Below, piece after piece: positions 1-9,202 of a DNA stretch of 64,000 nucleotides. Under the pieces are notes generated by a model. The model was not told the DNA's origin, did no database searches, and saw nothing but the letters and a program-made list of their open reading frames with translations. A program made the translations under genes and the position numbers. Origin of the DNA: Hyphomonas polymorpha PS728 (lineage in GTDB: Bacteria > Pseudomonadota > Alphaproteobacteria > Caulobacterales > Hyphomonadaceae); assembly GCF_000685315.1 (NCBI RefSeq), contig NZ_ARYM01000005.1, positions 124,001 to 188,000 on the forward strand, written 5' to 3'. Position 1 is the first letter of the stretch; each line of letters starts with the position of its first letter.

Positions 1-2
1 TG

Positions 3-905
3 AATTATTCCGATTGGGACAACACCCTTGAGCCCATGGAAGACTGCAGCGGCGTTTTTGCTATGCGCCTCGGTTTCCGTCAGGTGGACGGGCTCACCCA
101 GGCTGATATGGAGCGCCTGATGATGGGCCGGGGGGCGGGCTATACAACGCCTGAGGAACTGATGCGGCGCGCCCGCCTGCCCAGATCAGTTGCAGAGCGG
201 CTGGCGGCAGCAGATACTTTTGGCTCAATGGGGCTCTCCCGCCGCGCGGCCTTATGGAAAGTGCGGGGTGAACCTTCCCAGCATGGCCTTCCCCTCTTCG
301 CCGCCGCGCATCTTGCCGAACAAGGTCCCGAAGTGGCGGCGGAACTCCCCCGAATGCCATCTTCAGTGCATGTTCTTCAGGATTATCAGACCACCCGGTT
401 GTCTCTGAAAAATCATCCAATGCACTTCTTGCGCCCTCTGCATCAGCAGCGGGGCCTCCTTAGCACAAAGGCCGCGACTTCTCTTCCCAGCGGGCGCCGG
501 GTGGAAACATCCGGTATCGTCCTGGTGCGTCAACGGCCGGGCACTGCCAGCGGCGTTGTGTTTGTTACCCTGGAGGACGAAACCGGAATTGCCAATCTGG
601 TTGTCTGGCCACGGGTGATGGAACGGTTTCGCGCAGTGGTCATGCGCTCACGGATTATCCATGTGAAAGGCCGGGTTCAGACAGCCGACAATGTAACCCA
701 TATTGTTGCCGAGCAGTTGATCGATTGCACAGGTGAACTGAATCTCCTCTCGGAAGATACCTTACGCGATCCGCTGAAGGGTGTGCTCGCGCGGTCGGAT
801 GAAGTCGTCCGCCCGATCGCGGAACGCAAAGGGCCGCTCCAAAGAACAGCAGGCGTTCATCCGCGCGATGTTCGTGTAATCCCGCGCAGCCGCGATTTTC
901 ATTGA
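3..905 (+). CDS. dnaE2: Error-prone DNA polymerase DnaE2, C-terminal part (5' end outside window)
   Basis: This is the C-terminal ~300 residues of the alpha-type polymerase of the ImuA/ImuB/DnaE2 damage-tolerance mutasome, which copies past lesions after SOS induction. The reading frame is open from base 3, and residues upstream of the first internal ATG (NYSDWDNTLEP) already match the family, so the gene starts before the window. The helix-hairpin-helix region (LGFRQVDGL, PEELMRRA) and the OB-fold nucleic-acid-binding domain (GIVLVRQRPGTASGVVFVTL) are visible, followed by a short Arg-rich tail. The next gene starts about 50 bp downstream or overlaps the stop. imuA and imuB would be expected upstream, outside the window. 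The family call is firm from the C-terminal signature. Confidence 0.93.
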   Translation, partial: NYSDWDNTLEPMEDCSGVFAMRLGFRQVDGLTQADMERLMMGRGAGYTTPEELMRRARLPRSVAERLAAADTFGSMGLSRRAALWKVRGEPSQHGLPLFAAAHLAEQGPEVAAELPRMPSSVHVLQDYQTTRLSLKNHPMHFLRPLHQQRGLLSTKAATSLPSGRRVETSGIVLVRQRPGTASGVVFVTLEDETGIANLVVWPRVMERFRAVVMRSRIIHVKGRVQTADNVTHIVAEQLIDCTGELNLLSEDTLRDPLKGVLARSDEVVRPIAERKGPLQRTAGVHPRDVRVIPRSRDFH

Positions 906-952
906 TGTTGAGAGGGCCGCCTGAAATTCAGCCGGTCCACGGGAAAAGCAGC

Positions 953-1540
953 ATGTCAGGCGCCTCATACTTTCACCCCCCGCCGGATGGCGTAGTTCCT
1001 GAGCATAATCTTTTCTTCGCGGTCATGGCGCCCACATGCGTACATCCGTTGCTGGCAGAGAAAAGCGCCCAATTCCGAGACCGGTATGCAATACAAGGCG
1101 CGCCGATCACGCCTGACCGCTGGCATATCTCGCTGTACCCTGTCTTCAGGGGACCGCACCTTCCGCCCGAGGTGATCGCGTCATCAACGATGATTGGCGA
1201 AGCGCTGCGCTTCGAACAATTCGAACTCAAACTCGACAGGGTCATGAGTTATCAGAACAAGAGACGAAAGAAACCGTTCGTCGTATGCGCGCAGCAACCG
1301 TCGATGCATATAGACCGTCTTGTCAGGCTCATGGTTGAAACTTTTGCCGTCCTTTCAGGAGGGCCTCCCCGCGCTGCCAGCAGGATCAGCCCTCACATTA
1401 CGCTGGTATGGGACAGGAAGATTATCCCCTCGCAGGCGATTGATCCCATCACAACACCGGTCACGGAAATCGCGCTTGTCCACAGCCATGTCGGTCAATC
1501 CCGATACGAATTTCTGGGGCGTTGGGCATTGGTTCCCTGA
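953..1540 (+). CDS. 2'-5' RNA ligase / 2H phosphoesterase family protein
   Basis: A protein of about 195 residues with the two signature H-x-(S/T)-h motifs of the 2H phosphoesterase superfamily: HISLYP in the N-terminal half and HITLVW near the C-terminus. Members act on 2',3'-cyclic phosphates or 2'-5' linkages in RNA; the substrate here is unknown. I prefer the ATG at 953, preceded by GGGAAAAGCAGC, because family similarity begins just after it (EHNLFFAV). The frame also contains a TTG at 902 and an ATG at 905 overlapping the dnaE2 stop, so translational coupling with a longer N-terminus is possible. It may be co-transcribed with dnaE2 and so induced by DNA damage (inference). Confidence 0.8.
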   Translation: MSGASYFHPPPDGVVPEHNLFFAVMAPTCVHPLLAEKSAQFRDRYAIQGAPITPDRWHISLYPVFRGPHLPPEVIASSTMIGEALRFEQFELKLDRVMSYQNKRRKKPFVVCAQQPSMHIDRLVRLMVETFAVLSGGPPRAASRISPHITLVWDRKIIPSQAIDPITTPVTEIALVHSHVGQSRYEFLGRWALVP

Positions 1541-1680
1541 CGGGTTCGCGGTCATCGCGAGCAAAGGACCTCCACGTCATCCCAAGACTGCCCCAACGGC
1601 ACCCCGCCCCGGAATCACGCCTGATTACGCCAAGCACACCGTTGGCGTATGAAGGTATTGAAACTTCGCCACGACCAGAA

Positions 1681-1694
1681 TACAAACGTTTGCG
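1681..1694. promoter_or_regulatory. LacI-family operator upstream of the first SGNH esterase
   Basis: TACAAACGTTTGCG, containing the perfect 10-bp palindrome CAAACGTTTG with the central CG typical of LacI-family sites. Near-identical sites occur at 7913, 12870 and 13162, with a related one at 4201, all in front of genes of this locus and around its lacI gene. It lies about 113 bp before the TTG start at 1807. Binding by the local LacI protein is inferred. Confidence 0.8.
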
Positions 1695-1806
1695 TAATAA
1701 TGAGGTCAGGCGGTTTTTTGGGGTGTCTCGGTTCGGCGCCCCCATCTTCCGGGCACTCTGAATAAAATAAGCTGCGCAACGCAGCGCATACCGGGAGGAA
1801 CTGGAA

Positions 1807-2736
1807 TTGGTTGCCAGACAAAAACACCTTTCGCCGTTCCGCAATCTGGATGCTGACCCACGCGCCTCAAAGGTCGCTGGACGCAGTCTTGCCCTCCTCG
1901 CCTCTTTCGCCGCCCTTACGGGGTTGGCTGGCATCTGCGAAAGTGCGCCGAACGCGCAGCCCCCAGAGGGTCAGCAGATATGTGCACAGCTGAATTCCGG
2001 TGCCCGCGCATTCCTGGATGAGCTGATCCTTGACATGCTCGATCCCGAAAGTGATTTCAGCCACCTTAATTATCTCGGCGAGCCTGAAATGAAGGAGATT
2101 CAGTCTCTGGACATGGACCGCCGGAAGAGTGACTGGGGTAATCTCTGTCAGTACAGAGATGATAATATGATCCTCATGACGGGGCCCGCACCGAAGGTCG
2201 TCTTCCTTGGGGATTCGATTACCGAATTCTGGAGCATCGGCGATCCGGATCTGTTTGAGCAAGGCTTCATCAATCGCGGCATTAGCGGCCAGACTTCCTC
2301 ACAGATGCTGGTACGGTTCTGGCAGGATGTCATCCGATTGCAGCCTGAAGTGGTCCACATCATGGCCGGCACCAATGATCTGGCAGAGAACACCGGATAT
2401 GTCAGCGATGAGGCTTTCAAGGGCAACATCGAGGCAATGGTCACTCTGGCGCGCAGCCATGGAATTGGCGTGATCCTGGCAAGCATTCCGCCCGCAGGAT
2501 CCTTCGGCTGGCGCCCGGACCTCAATCCACCCGAAAGAATTTCAGCTCTGAATCAATGGATTGAAGAGTACTCTGCACAAAACGGCCTGGTTTTTGTGGA
2601 TTACCATAGCCTGCTGACGGACGATGGCGCGAAAATGTCAGAAAACCTCACACACGATGGGGTCCACCCGCATCGGGAGGGATATGCCCGCATGCACGAA
2701 GCCGCCCTACAGGCGATTGCCAAAGCGCAGAAGTAA
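1807..2736 (+). CDS. Secreted SGNH/GDSL hydrolase (esterase)
   Basis: A 309-residue SGNH hydrolase. Block I is GDSIT (nucleophile Ser), block II GISGQ (Gly), block III AGTND (Asn), and block V DGVHP gives the catalytic Asp/His. These enzymes remove acyl groups, often acetyl, from carbohydrates. A hydrophobic stretch SLALLASFAALTGLAG near residues 27-42 looks like a signal peptide after a long n-region. The start is a TTG with GGGAGGA 8 bases upstream; no ATG gives a better N-terminus. It is the first gene of a + strand series (second esterase, MFS transporter, glycosidase) behind a LacI-type operator. Substrate is not determinable; de-acylation of an imported saccharide is inferred from context. 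Confidence 0.85.
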   Translation: MVARQKHLSPFRNLDADPRASKVAGRSLALLASFAALTGLAGICESAPNAQPPEGQQICAQLNSGARAFLDELILDMLDPESDFSHLNYLGEPEMKEIQSLDMDRRKSDWGNLCQYRDDNMILMTGPAPKVVFLGDSITEFWSIGDPDLFEQGFINRGISGQTSSQMLVRFWQDVIRLQPEVVHIMAGTNDLAENTGYVSDEAFKGNIEAMVTLARSHGIGVILASIPPAGSFGWRPDLNPPERISALNQWIEEYSAQNGLVFVDYHSLLTDDGAKMSENLTHDGVHPHREGYARMHEAALQAIAKAQK

Positions 2737-2797
2737 ACTCTGCCATCGCCTGGAAAGCCGATTACCCATCCGTTCACGTCCCATCTCGGAGAAGCAA

Positions 2798-4093
2798 ATG
2801 TCCGCCCTTGTTATACGCCCCGGAAGTGCTCCTCACTGGTTGTCAGGCCTGCTGGCGGGCGCCGCGCTTTTGCTGGCGGCATGCCAGACTGCGCCACACC
2901 CGCACATGACCACCGAGAACCAGCACTCAGAGCAAAACTGGGTGGCAACGTGGGCCAGCAGTCCCTCGCTTCCTCTCGCTGCTGAAGCTGCACCGCCCGG
3001 GATGACCCCGGTACTTCTGGAGGGAACCGTTCGCCAAGAAATGAGGGTTAGCGCTGGCGGCGAGCGTGTCCGTATCGTTCTGGATGGGGGCGCGAGTGTC
3101 TCCCGGGTGTCCATCGGCGCCGCGACCATTGCCCTGGTCAAAGAAGGCCGGATAGACACTGCAAGCCTGCAACACCTTACCTTCTCCGGAGCTCCGGATG
3201 GGCTTATCCTCGCCGCAGGCGCGCCACTCTGGAGCGATCCGGTGGCGCTTTCCATTCCGGATGGCGGCGTCGTCTCGGTCAGTTTGTATCTTCTGGAGCC
3301 TATTCAGGTTCCTCAGGCGGACCCGCAATTGATCGTTGAAGTGGCGCCGGGCGGCGACCAGACGGCCGCTGCCGAGTTGACAGACAGCAGACGCGTGGTG
3401 GCCCGGCCGCTGTTGACCACGATCCATGTGGATAATCCTGAGGTGGACCGCGTCATTGTCGCTTTCGGCGACTCGATCACCGATGGAACCGGAAGCCGGG
3501 ATCCTCTCATGCGCGGCTGGCCGGATTACCTGGCCGAGCGTACGCGGGCTGAGGGTATGAAGAACGTCGCCATCATCAACCACGGCATCGGCGGAAACCG
3601 CCTTCTCCAAGACAGCGTCGGCCAGAGCGCCCTTGCAAGACTTGATCGCGATGTTCTGGCGATGCCAGGCGTCACGGACCTGATTCTTCTGGAAGGCATC
3701 AACGATCTTGGACTGAGCGGCCTCACGCTGCCGGGAATGAGCGAGCCCTTTCCTGCGGTGGAAGCTAAAGACATCATCGCGGCTTACACGCAGATTATCC
3801 AGCGCGCCCACACCAGGGGAATTCGGGTAATCGGAGCCACCCTGACGCCGGACCTCGGCTCCCCCTTTCCCGGCTACGCAACAGAGGAAAAGGATGTGAT
3901 CCGTAATGAGATCAATGAATGGATCCGCAATAGCGGCGCTTTTGACGCCATTATCGACTTCGACACTGCGGTGCGCGATCCTGAGAACCCTGCTTATCTG
4001 TTGAAGGCCTATGACGCAGGAGACCGCATTCACCCCTCTGATGCAGGCTACAAAGCCATGGCGGCCGCAATAGACCTTGATCTCTTTCGTTAG
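2798..4093 (+). CDS. SGNH/GDSL hydrolase lipoprotein, XynE-like arylesterase/acylhydrolase
   Basis: 431 residues from ATG 2798 (GGAG upstream). The N-terminus is a lipoprotein signal with lipobox LLLAAC (Cys29), so the protein should be membrane-anchored in the periplasm or at the outer membrane. An N-terminal beta-rich domain starting with VATWASSPSLP is followed by the SGNH core: GDSITDG (Ser), GIGGNR, EGINDL (Asn) and DRIHPSDAGY (Asp-His). This architecture is that of XynE-like esterases. It follows the first SGNH gene by 61 bp and probably shares its transcript. Two different esterases in one regulon suggest a substrate with more than one acyl type or position (inference). An in-frame upstream ATG at 2624 overlaps the previous gene and is unlikely. 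Confidence 0.87.
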   Translation: MSALVIRPGSAPHWLSGLLAGAALLLAACQTAPHPHMTTENQHSEQNWVATWASSPSLPLAAEAAPPGMTPVLLEGTVRQEMRVSAGGERVRIVLDGGASVSRVSIGAATIALVKEGRIDTASLQHLTFSGAPDGLILAAGAPLWSDPVALSIPDGGVVSVSLYLLEPIQVPQADPQLIVEVAPGGDQTAAAELTDSRRVVARPLLTTIHVDNPEVDRVIVAFGDSITDGTGSRDPLMRGWPDYLAERTRAEGMKNVAIINHGIGGNRLLQDSVGQSALARLDRDVLAMPGVTDLILLEGINDLGLSGLTLPGMSEPFPAVEAKDIIAAYTQIIQRAHTRGIRVIGATLTPDLGSPFPGYATEEKDVIRNEINEWIRNSGAFDAIIDFDTAVRDPENPAYLLKAYDAGDRIHPSDAGYKAMAAAIDLDLFR

Positions 4094-4200
4094 AGCCTTG
4101 GGCCCAGGGGTATCAAAGCCCCTCCCCACGCCGCCGGGAAAAAGCGTAACTTTGAAGAATGGGGCTGCAGAATATGGACAGCCAAGTCCGGAAAAAAATT

Positions 4201-4214
4201 TGCAATCGATTGCA
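4201..4214. promoter_or_regulatory. LacI-family operator upstream of the MFS transporter
   Basis: TGCAATCGATTGCA is a perfect 14-bp palindrome that fits the general LacI-family consensus TGNAANCGNTTNCA. It sits 37 bp before the ATG of the transporter. It differs from the four other sites at the two bases flanking the central CG, so it may bind more weakly or be read by another LacI protein. Confidence 0.65.
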
Positions 4215-4250
4215 CTGCGTCTACCATCAGATGAAGGCGAGGATCCAAGA

Positions 4251-5510
4251 ATGACTGTCTCCAACAGCTCTGCAGCAGCCATAGACCGGCCGGCAAGCCG
4301 CTACGGGTTGGTCACTGGCCTGACCTACGCCATGTTCTTCATGTTCGCGATGACAACCGATGCAGTTGGCGAAATCATCAGCATAGCCAAAGTGGAACTA
4401 AGCCTGTCGAATACTGAGGCGAGCCTGTTTCATTGGGCGACGATGGTGGGCATTGCGCTCAGCGGCATTTTGCTGGGATTTCTCGCAGATTTTCTGGGCC
4501 GGAAGAATGCGATTGTTCTGGGGCTCGCCATCTACGGAATTTCGTCCGCCGTTTTTTTCAGCTCCAGCTCCTTCTCGTTCTATTTGGCGCTGCTGTTTGC
4601 AGGTGGCCTGGCGATCGGTATCTTCAAAACAGCCATCCTCGCCCTTATCGGCGACATATCCACCTCCACAAGCGACCACACCCGCCGCATGAATGCGTGC
4701 GAAGGTTTTTTTGCCATCGGCGCGATTGTTGGCCCACTGACCGTCGTTACGCTTGATTCTGCAGGCCTGTCCTGGCGTTGGCTCTATCTGCTCGCTGCCG
4801 CCATGTGCGGGGTCATGATCCTCGCCTCCCTGCGAACCCGCTTTCCCGCCCCTGTCCGCCAGGTGGAAACCCCAAAGGCGGATATGCTGAGCGCGGTTCG
4901 ATTGATGGGTAACCGCCACGCCATGGGCTTCTCCCTTGCTATCGCCTTGTATGTCGCGTGCGAGGTCGCCATCTTCGTCTGGGCACCAACATTGTTTTCC
5001 GGCTACACGGGCACGCCACTGGCGATGGCAGTTGCAGCCTATGCGGTCATGATTTTCTTTGTCCTACGGGCTGTGGGCCGCTTTCTCGCGCTGTGGATTC
5101 TTCGGATTTTTGACTGGAAAGTCGTCATGTCGACGTTCACCGGCGCCATCTTTATCTGCTTCCTGCTCAGCACACTGTTCGGAAGAGATGTGGCTGTTTT
5201 CGCTCTGCCGCTCTCGGGGCTTTTCATGTCGATGATCTACCCCACCTTCAATTCGAAAGGCATCAGCTGCCTGCCTAAAGCCAAGCATGGTGCGGCCGCC
5301 GGCCTCATCCTTTTCTTCACCGCCGTCTCCGCTGCCTTCGCCCCTCTTCTCATGGGATATGTGAGTGACGTTGCCGGAAATGGCGACATGGCGGTTGGCT
5401 TTCACCTGGCTACCGTATTCGCGGCGCTTCTCTTTGCCTTGGCGCTCTACAATTTGATCGCAGATCCAGCTGGCGGCGCATTGGCCAACGCTGACTCCAG
5501 CGACTACTGA
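4251..5510 (+). CDS. MFS transporter, probable sugar importer
   Basis: About 419 residues with some twelve hydrophobic segments and a major-facilitator fold. The loop-2/3 signature appears as GFLADFLGRKNA. The start chosen is ATG 4251 (MTVSNSSAAAID); the longer frame from 4077 overlaps the esterase gene and the operator and lacks a membrane start. Its position between secreted esterases and a cytoplasmic glycosidase, with a LacI operator just upstream, points to uptake of the saccharide released in the periplasm into the cytosol. The exact substrate class within MFS is not readable from sequence alone; a fructoside is suggested by neighbours. The stop is followed 8 bp later by the glycosidase gene. 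Confidence 0.85.
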   Translation: MTVSNSSAAAIDRPASRYGLVTGLTYAMFFMFAMTTDAVGEIISIAKVELSLSNTEASLFHWATMVGIALSGILLGFLADFLGRKNAIVLGLAIYGISSAVFFSSSSFSFYLALLFAGGLAIGIFKTAILALIGDISTSTSDHTRRMNACEGFFAIGAIVGPLTVVTLDSAGLSWRWLYLLAAAMCGVMILASLRTRFPAPVRQVETPKADMLSAVRLMGNRHAMGFSLAIALYVACEVAIFVWAPTLFSGYTGTPLAMAVAAYAVMIFFVLRAVGRFLALWILRIFDWKVVMSTFTGAIFICFLLSTLFGRDVAVFALPLSGLFMSMIYPTFNSKGISCLPKAKHGAAAGLILFFTAVSAAFAPLLMGYVSDVAGNGDMAVGFHLATVFAALLFALALYNLIADPAGGALANADSSDY

Positions 5511-5518
5511 GTATCAGA

Positions 5519-6643
5519 ATGACTCTTCAAAAGCCGGTTCCGGTTCCTCCGCCGTCCTCCCTTCTCTTTGAAAATGGTATTTCGCATCCAGACCTCTGGC
5601 TCTGGGACTCGTGGACAGCGGAAACGGGCGGCATAACTCATCTTTATTGCCTTGCCCTCAGCCGCAAAGACATTGAAGGAAGGCCGGTTCTTCACGAAGA
5701 CCGCAATGACTATCCCTTCCATATACGCCATTTTTCATCCACTGATGCAGGCCGCACCTGGCAGGATCACGGGGCCTATCTATCCCCACAGACAATCGGA
5801 GATGGCGCATTCGCCCGCAACGTCTGGAGCGGTGGAATGCTTGCGCGCGCAGAAGATGATTGGCTGTGCGGCTTCACCGGATTGCGGGAAGCGGGGAAGG
5901 ACAGACCCTTCCTGCAAACGATATGCCTTGGTCACTCACATAGCGGGTTCCGGCTGGATACACCGCCGACAACAGCCCTATCCTGCCCGGTGCGCGACTA
6001 TGACAGCATCCGGTCTGCAGGATATTATCTGCCTACGAAGGATATGTTGGGCCATAAGGATGGCGAAGAGGGCGGCCCCATTCTCGCCTGGCGCGATCCC
6101 TTCATTGTTGCTGGCCCCGCCGACACCCTGGAAGTTTTCTGGTCTGCAAAAGTGTCATCAGTCCAAGGCACTGTAGCCCACGCGACCGTGACACAGAAAG
6201 GTAACGGCTTTCAGATTGAGAAGCTTCACCCGCCGATCCTCCTGCCCGATGCAGACTCTTTCACGCAGGCCGAAGTGCCCAAACTTTATTACGATCAGAC
6301 GAGCTCAACCTGGTTCATGGTGATTTCTGCATGCGATCGGATCAATGAGAGCCAGCCCGCAGAAGAAGTTACAAAAGTTCTGCGCCTGTACAAGTCCACC
6401 TCGATGAGAGGCCCATGGGTCAGCGCGTTTGGCCGTGAAGACTCTCTCGTCCCTGGAACAGAACATCTCTTTGGCGCCAGCTTCCTGCCCAGCGCCTGTT
6501 CCAGCAATAGCATTACCCTGATTGCACCCTATACGGAATATGCTTCACCGGACCGGCAGCTGACCTTTGCCCCTCCGGTGTCGATCAATATCGGCGAAGC
6601 CCGCCAGACATCTCGGGAATCCTCAGAACAGGATTCGCACTGA
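5519..6643 (+). CDS. Cytoplasmic five-bladed beta-propeller glycosidase, GH68/GH32-like
   Basis: 374 residues without a signal peptide. Three motifs match the clan of fructan- and sucrose-active propellers: WDSW around Asp30 (as in the nucleophile region of levansucrases), WRDP around Asp193 (the RDP transition-state stabiliser) and an acidic residue in AEVPK, Glu252, at the place of the general acid. GH68 enzymes are usually secreted and longer (over 400 residues), so this is a divergent cytosolic relative; GH43 or another propeller family cannot be excluded. It starts 8 bp after the MFS gene and so is probably in the same operon. The linked fructokinase supports a fructosyl substrate (inference). 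Confidence 0.7.
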   Translation: MTLQKPVPVPPPSSLLFENGISHPDLWLWDSWTAETGGITHLYCLALSRKDIEGRPVLHEDRNDYPFHIRHFSSTDAGRTWQDHGAYLSPQTIGDGAFARNVWSGGMLARAEDDWLCGFTGLREAGKDRPFLQTICLGHSHSGFRLDTPPTTALSCPVRDYDSIRSAGYYLPTKDMLGHKDGEEGGPILAWRDPFIVAGPADTLEVFWSAKVSSVQGTVAHATVTQKGNGFQIEKLHPPILLPDADSFTQAEVPKLYYDQTSSTWFMVISACDRINESQPAEEVTKVLRLYKSTSMRGPWVSAFGREDSLVPGTEHLFGASFLPSACSSNSITLIAPYTEYASPDRQLTFAPPVSINIGEARQTSRESSEQDSH

Positions 6644-6652
6644 TATGCGCGA

Positions 6653-7657
6653 TCAGGTGGAATGACGAATGATCAGTTCTGTCTTGGTGAAGCAGGAATT
6701 GGCGGTTCCGCCCTCCAGCTTTGCCAGCAGGAGTTCCACCAACATACGCCCGCCCTCGGCAATGTTCTGAGAAACAGTCGTAAGAGGCGGTGTCATCATG
6801 GATGACTGCCCGATATTGTCATAGCCCACGACCTTCACATCCTCGGGAATGCTGAGCCCCTCAGCCACCAGAGCATGCATGGCGGAATTTGCGAGAATGT
6901 CCGAACTGGCAAAGATGCCGTCTATCCGGTTACCCGCACGCAGAAATTCCAGAACCTGATCATAGGTGGTGCGCCCGCCGAAGTTCATGCGCAGCAGATA
7001 GGAAAGGTCATGAGCCACCCCCGACTCCTGGTGCGCCTTCTTGAACCCATCATAGCGGAGCTTAACTTCAGGCAGCCCGGGATCGCCGAGAAAGAGAATG
7101 TTTCTGGCCCCCCGGCTGAAAAGATGAGCCGCTGCGATATACCCGCCTTTGGCGTTATCACTGCCGACCGTTGTGTACTTGGCGCCCTTCATCCGTGCGC
7201 CCCAGACAACAAAGTTGGCATTTCGCGCGGCGAGATCGTTGAGGTGGGCGGCTCTTGCTGCCTGGCCAATAACGATAATCCCGTCGGCCCGGCCAGTATT
7301 GAGCAGGCGCTGTTCGGCGGCGTGGCTCGCTTCGCGCGGAACACTCACCACCAGATCGTAATCGAGTTCCGCAGCGGCCTGCGAGACACCGCCCACCATT
7401 TCCAGAAAGAAGGGATCGGACATCGTCTGATCCGTTTCCGGATTTAGCGGGATAACCATTCCCAGGGCGCGAGCCGACTTGCGCCGCAGGCTGCTTGCCG
7501 GAGCGTTGACAGCATACCCGACTTCGCTGGCAATCCTCTGAATCCGCTTGCGAGTGCTTTCCTTGACCACCGGACTGTCGCTCAATGCGCGCGAAACGGT
7601 CGAAATATCGACGCGCGCAATCTTCGCGAGTTCTATCATTGTGATCTTTTTGTTCAT
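6653..7657 (-). CDS. LacI-family transcriptional regulator of the locus
   Basis: 334 residues from ATG 7657 (MNKKITMIELAK). The N-terminal helix-turn-helix has the typical recognition segment ISTVSRALSDSP and hinge region VNAPASSLRRKSARALG, followed by a periplasmic-binding-protein-like effector domain with AADHLF-like and DGIFASSD segments. It is convergent with the glycosidase gene and divergent from the alpha/beta hydrolase genes. The palindrome at 7913 in the divergent region suggests autoregulation. Five operators of the same type in 11 kb make a local regulon. The inducer is unknown, probably a sugar entering through the MFS transporter. The extra 33 residues of the longer frame precede the HTH and are unlikely to be translated. 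Confidence 0.93.
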   Translation of the reverse strand: MNKKITMIELAKIARVDISTVSRALSDSPVVKESTRKRIQRIASEVGYAVNAPASSLRRKSARALGMVIPLNPETDQTMSDPFFLEMVGGVSQAAAELDYDLVVSVPREASHAAEQRLLNTGRADGIIVIGQAARAAHLNDLAARNANFVVWGARMKGAKYTTVGSDNAKGGYIAAAHLFSRGARNILFLGDPGLPEVKLRYDGFKKAHQESGVAHDLSYLLRMNFGGRTTYDQVLEFLRAGNRIDGIFASSDILANSAMHALVAEGLSIPEDVKVVGYDNIGQSSMMTPPLTTVSQNIAEGGRMLVELLLAKLEGGTANSCFTKTELIIRHST

Positions 7658-7912
7658 TTCGGGTCCCTGAAAACCAAGATATGCAATGAACCTGCCATGT
7701 GCCACGGTGCCAAACCTCCCTGCATCCGCAACAGATGCATAAGCGGTTGATGCCATTTGCGTTAAACCCTGACGCCCGCCGTCCGCATAGGATATTCCGC
7801 TCAGTCCATTTCGAATTTAGACACGATCCCAGTGAATGGCCAAGGGTCGATAGGCTCAAGAACACTCCCGGCGGACCCCAAAAAGCAGGGGTGAACACTA
7901 TGAAATCACCAA

Positions 7913-7926
7913 TACAAACGTTTGCA
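7913..7926. promoter_or_regulatory. LacI-family operator in the lacI / alpha-beta hydrolase divergent region
   Basis: TACAAACGTTTGCA, the best copy of the locus operator, lies between lacI (start 7657, minus strand) and the hydrolase gene at 8062. It could control both directions. Confidence 0.82.
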
Positions 7927-8061
7927 CAAATGAAATTCTGATTGTAGTTTTTACCAGCATTTGAATGGGCGCCCCGGAAGACCTCACGTGGCAATCAACC
8001 GGACGCAGGCAAACAGAGACAAAACAACATAGGCTGGCAAACCGGCTGGGAGGGAGGAAAC

Positions 8062-9156
8062 ATGGCCGCACGTTTGACAAGAAGGCAGTTTGGAATCGCA
8101 GGTATTGGCGCCGCTGGTGCCCTCACTTTGGGGACAGCGTCCTGCGCAGCCCTCGACCCAAAACCTGCCGTCCCTTCCCCACTGCTGGCGCGAGATCCTC
8201 TCAGTCATGTGGATCCAGAATTACGCGGGATTGCTGCGCGCATGATGGAGAATGGGCCGCCGCCAAGCTACTCGGCTGAAAGTCTCAAATCGGCGCGCGA
8301 TTTCGGAGCAGCATTCGCGCCACCCCGCCTGCCGGACATTCCTGTCTCGGAAGTGTTTGCCCCCCTTCCGGGCGGCGAGCCGGATGTGAAGCTCTTCGTC
8401 GTCAATGCCAAGCCAGGAGCCGCTCGCCCCGCTATTTTGCACTCACATGGCGGCGGGTACATACTTGGAAAGGCCGCATGGGAGGTCGGGCATCTGCAGG
8501 CGCTCGCACGCGACCTCGACTGCGTGATCGTCAGCGTCGAATACAGGCTCGCCCCGGAAACACGCTATCAGGGCTCGATCGAGGACAACTATGCCGGCCT
8601 CCTGTGGCTCTACAAAAATGCGGAGCCAATCGGCGCCGATCCCACCCGCATCGCTCTGCTTGGCGAAAGCGCTGGAGGAGGCCATTCAGCCCTGCTGGCG
8701 ATCACTGCGCGCGACCGGGGAGAAGTTCCTGTTGCCTTCCAGGCGCTCGTCTACCCCATGCTGGATGATCGCACGGGCAGTACACGCATGCCGCCGCCAT
8801 TTATTGGCGCCTTCGGCTGGGATGCGCCCTCCAACCGGTTCGGATGGGAGGCGTTCCTGGGCCATCCACCCGGCGGCGGAAGTGTGCCGGCTGGGGGTGT
8901 TCCAGCCCGCATTGAAAACCTGACGGGACTTCCGCCCGCCTTTATCGGCGTAGGCGGGATTGACCTGTTTGTCAGCGAAGACATCGAGTATGGGCACAGG
9001 CTGATTGAGTCTGGTGTACCCGTTGAACTGGTCGTCGTTCCCGGCGCTTTCCATGGCTTTGACAGAATTGCCGCAGACACAACCATCGCCAAACGCTTCA
9101 CCAAGGCGAAGGTAAACGCTTTGCGCCGGGCATTTGGCCAGCCGCAAGAGATATAA
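8062..9156 (+). CDS. Exported alpha/beta hydrolase, HSL-type esterase (first)
   Basis: 364 residues, hormone-sensitive-lipase family. Visible are HGGGY (oxyanion hole), GESAGGG (nucleophile Ser), GGIDLF (acidic residue) and FHGFD (His). The N-terminus TRRQFGIAGIGAAGALTLG resembles a twin-arginine signal, and a Cys in GTASC could be lipidated. The start is well supported by GGGAGGAAAC before the ATG. The operator at 7913 precedes it. Such enzymes hydrolyse short- to medium-chain acyl esters; together with the SGNH pair this makes at least three exported esterases in one regulon. Confidence 0.87.
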   Translation: MAARLTRRQFGIAGIGAAGALTLGTASCAALDPKPAVPSPLLARDPLSHVDPELRGIAARMMENGPPPSYSAESLKSARDFGAAFAPPRLPDIPVSEVFAPLPGGEPDVKLFVVNAKPGAARPAILHSHGGGYILGKAAWEVGHLQALARDLDCVIVSVEYRLAPETRYQGSIEDNYAGLLWLYKNAEPIGADPTRIALLGESAGGGHSALLAITARDRGEVPVAFQALVYPMLDDRTGSTRMPPPFIGAFGWDAPSNRFGWEAFLGHPPGGGSVPAGGVPARIENLTGLPPAFIGVGGIDLFVSEDIEYGHRLIESGVPVELVVVPGAFHGFDRIAADTTIAKRFTKAKVNALRRAFGQPQEI

Positions 9157-9202
9157 ACTGAGCCTGTTTTCCATCCGCTCAAAGATAACATCGGAGGGTC
9201 GA

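Noticed and set aside
2927-4282. 451-codon open frame antisense to the XynE-like esterase
   Set aside because: Shadow of a gene with full SGNH motifs; no ribosome site and no domain.
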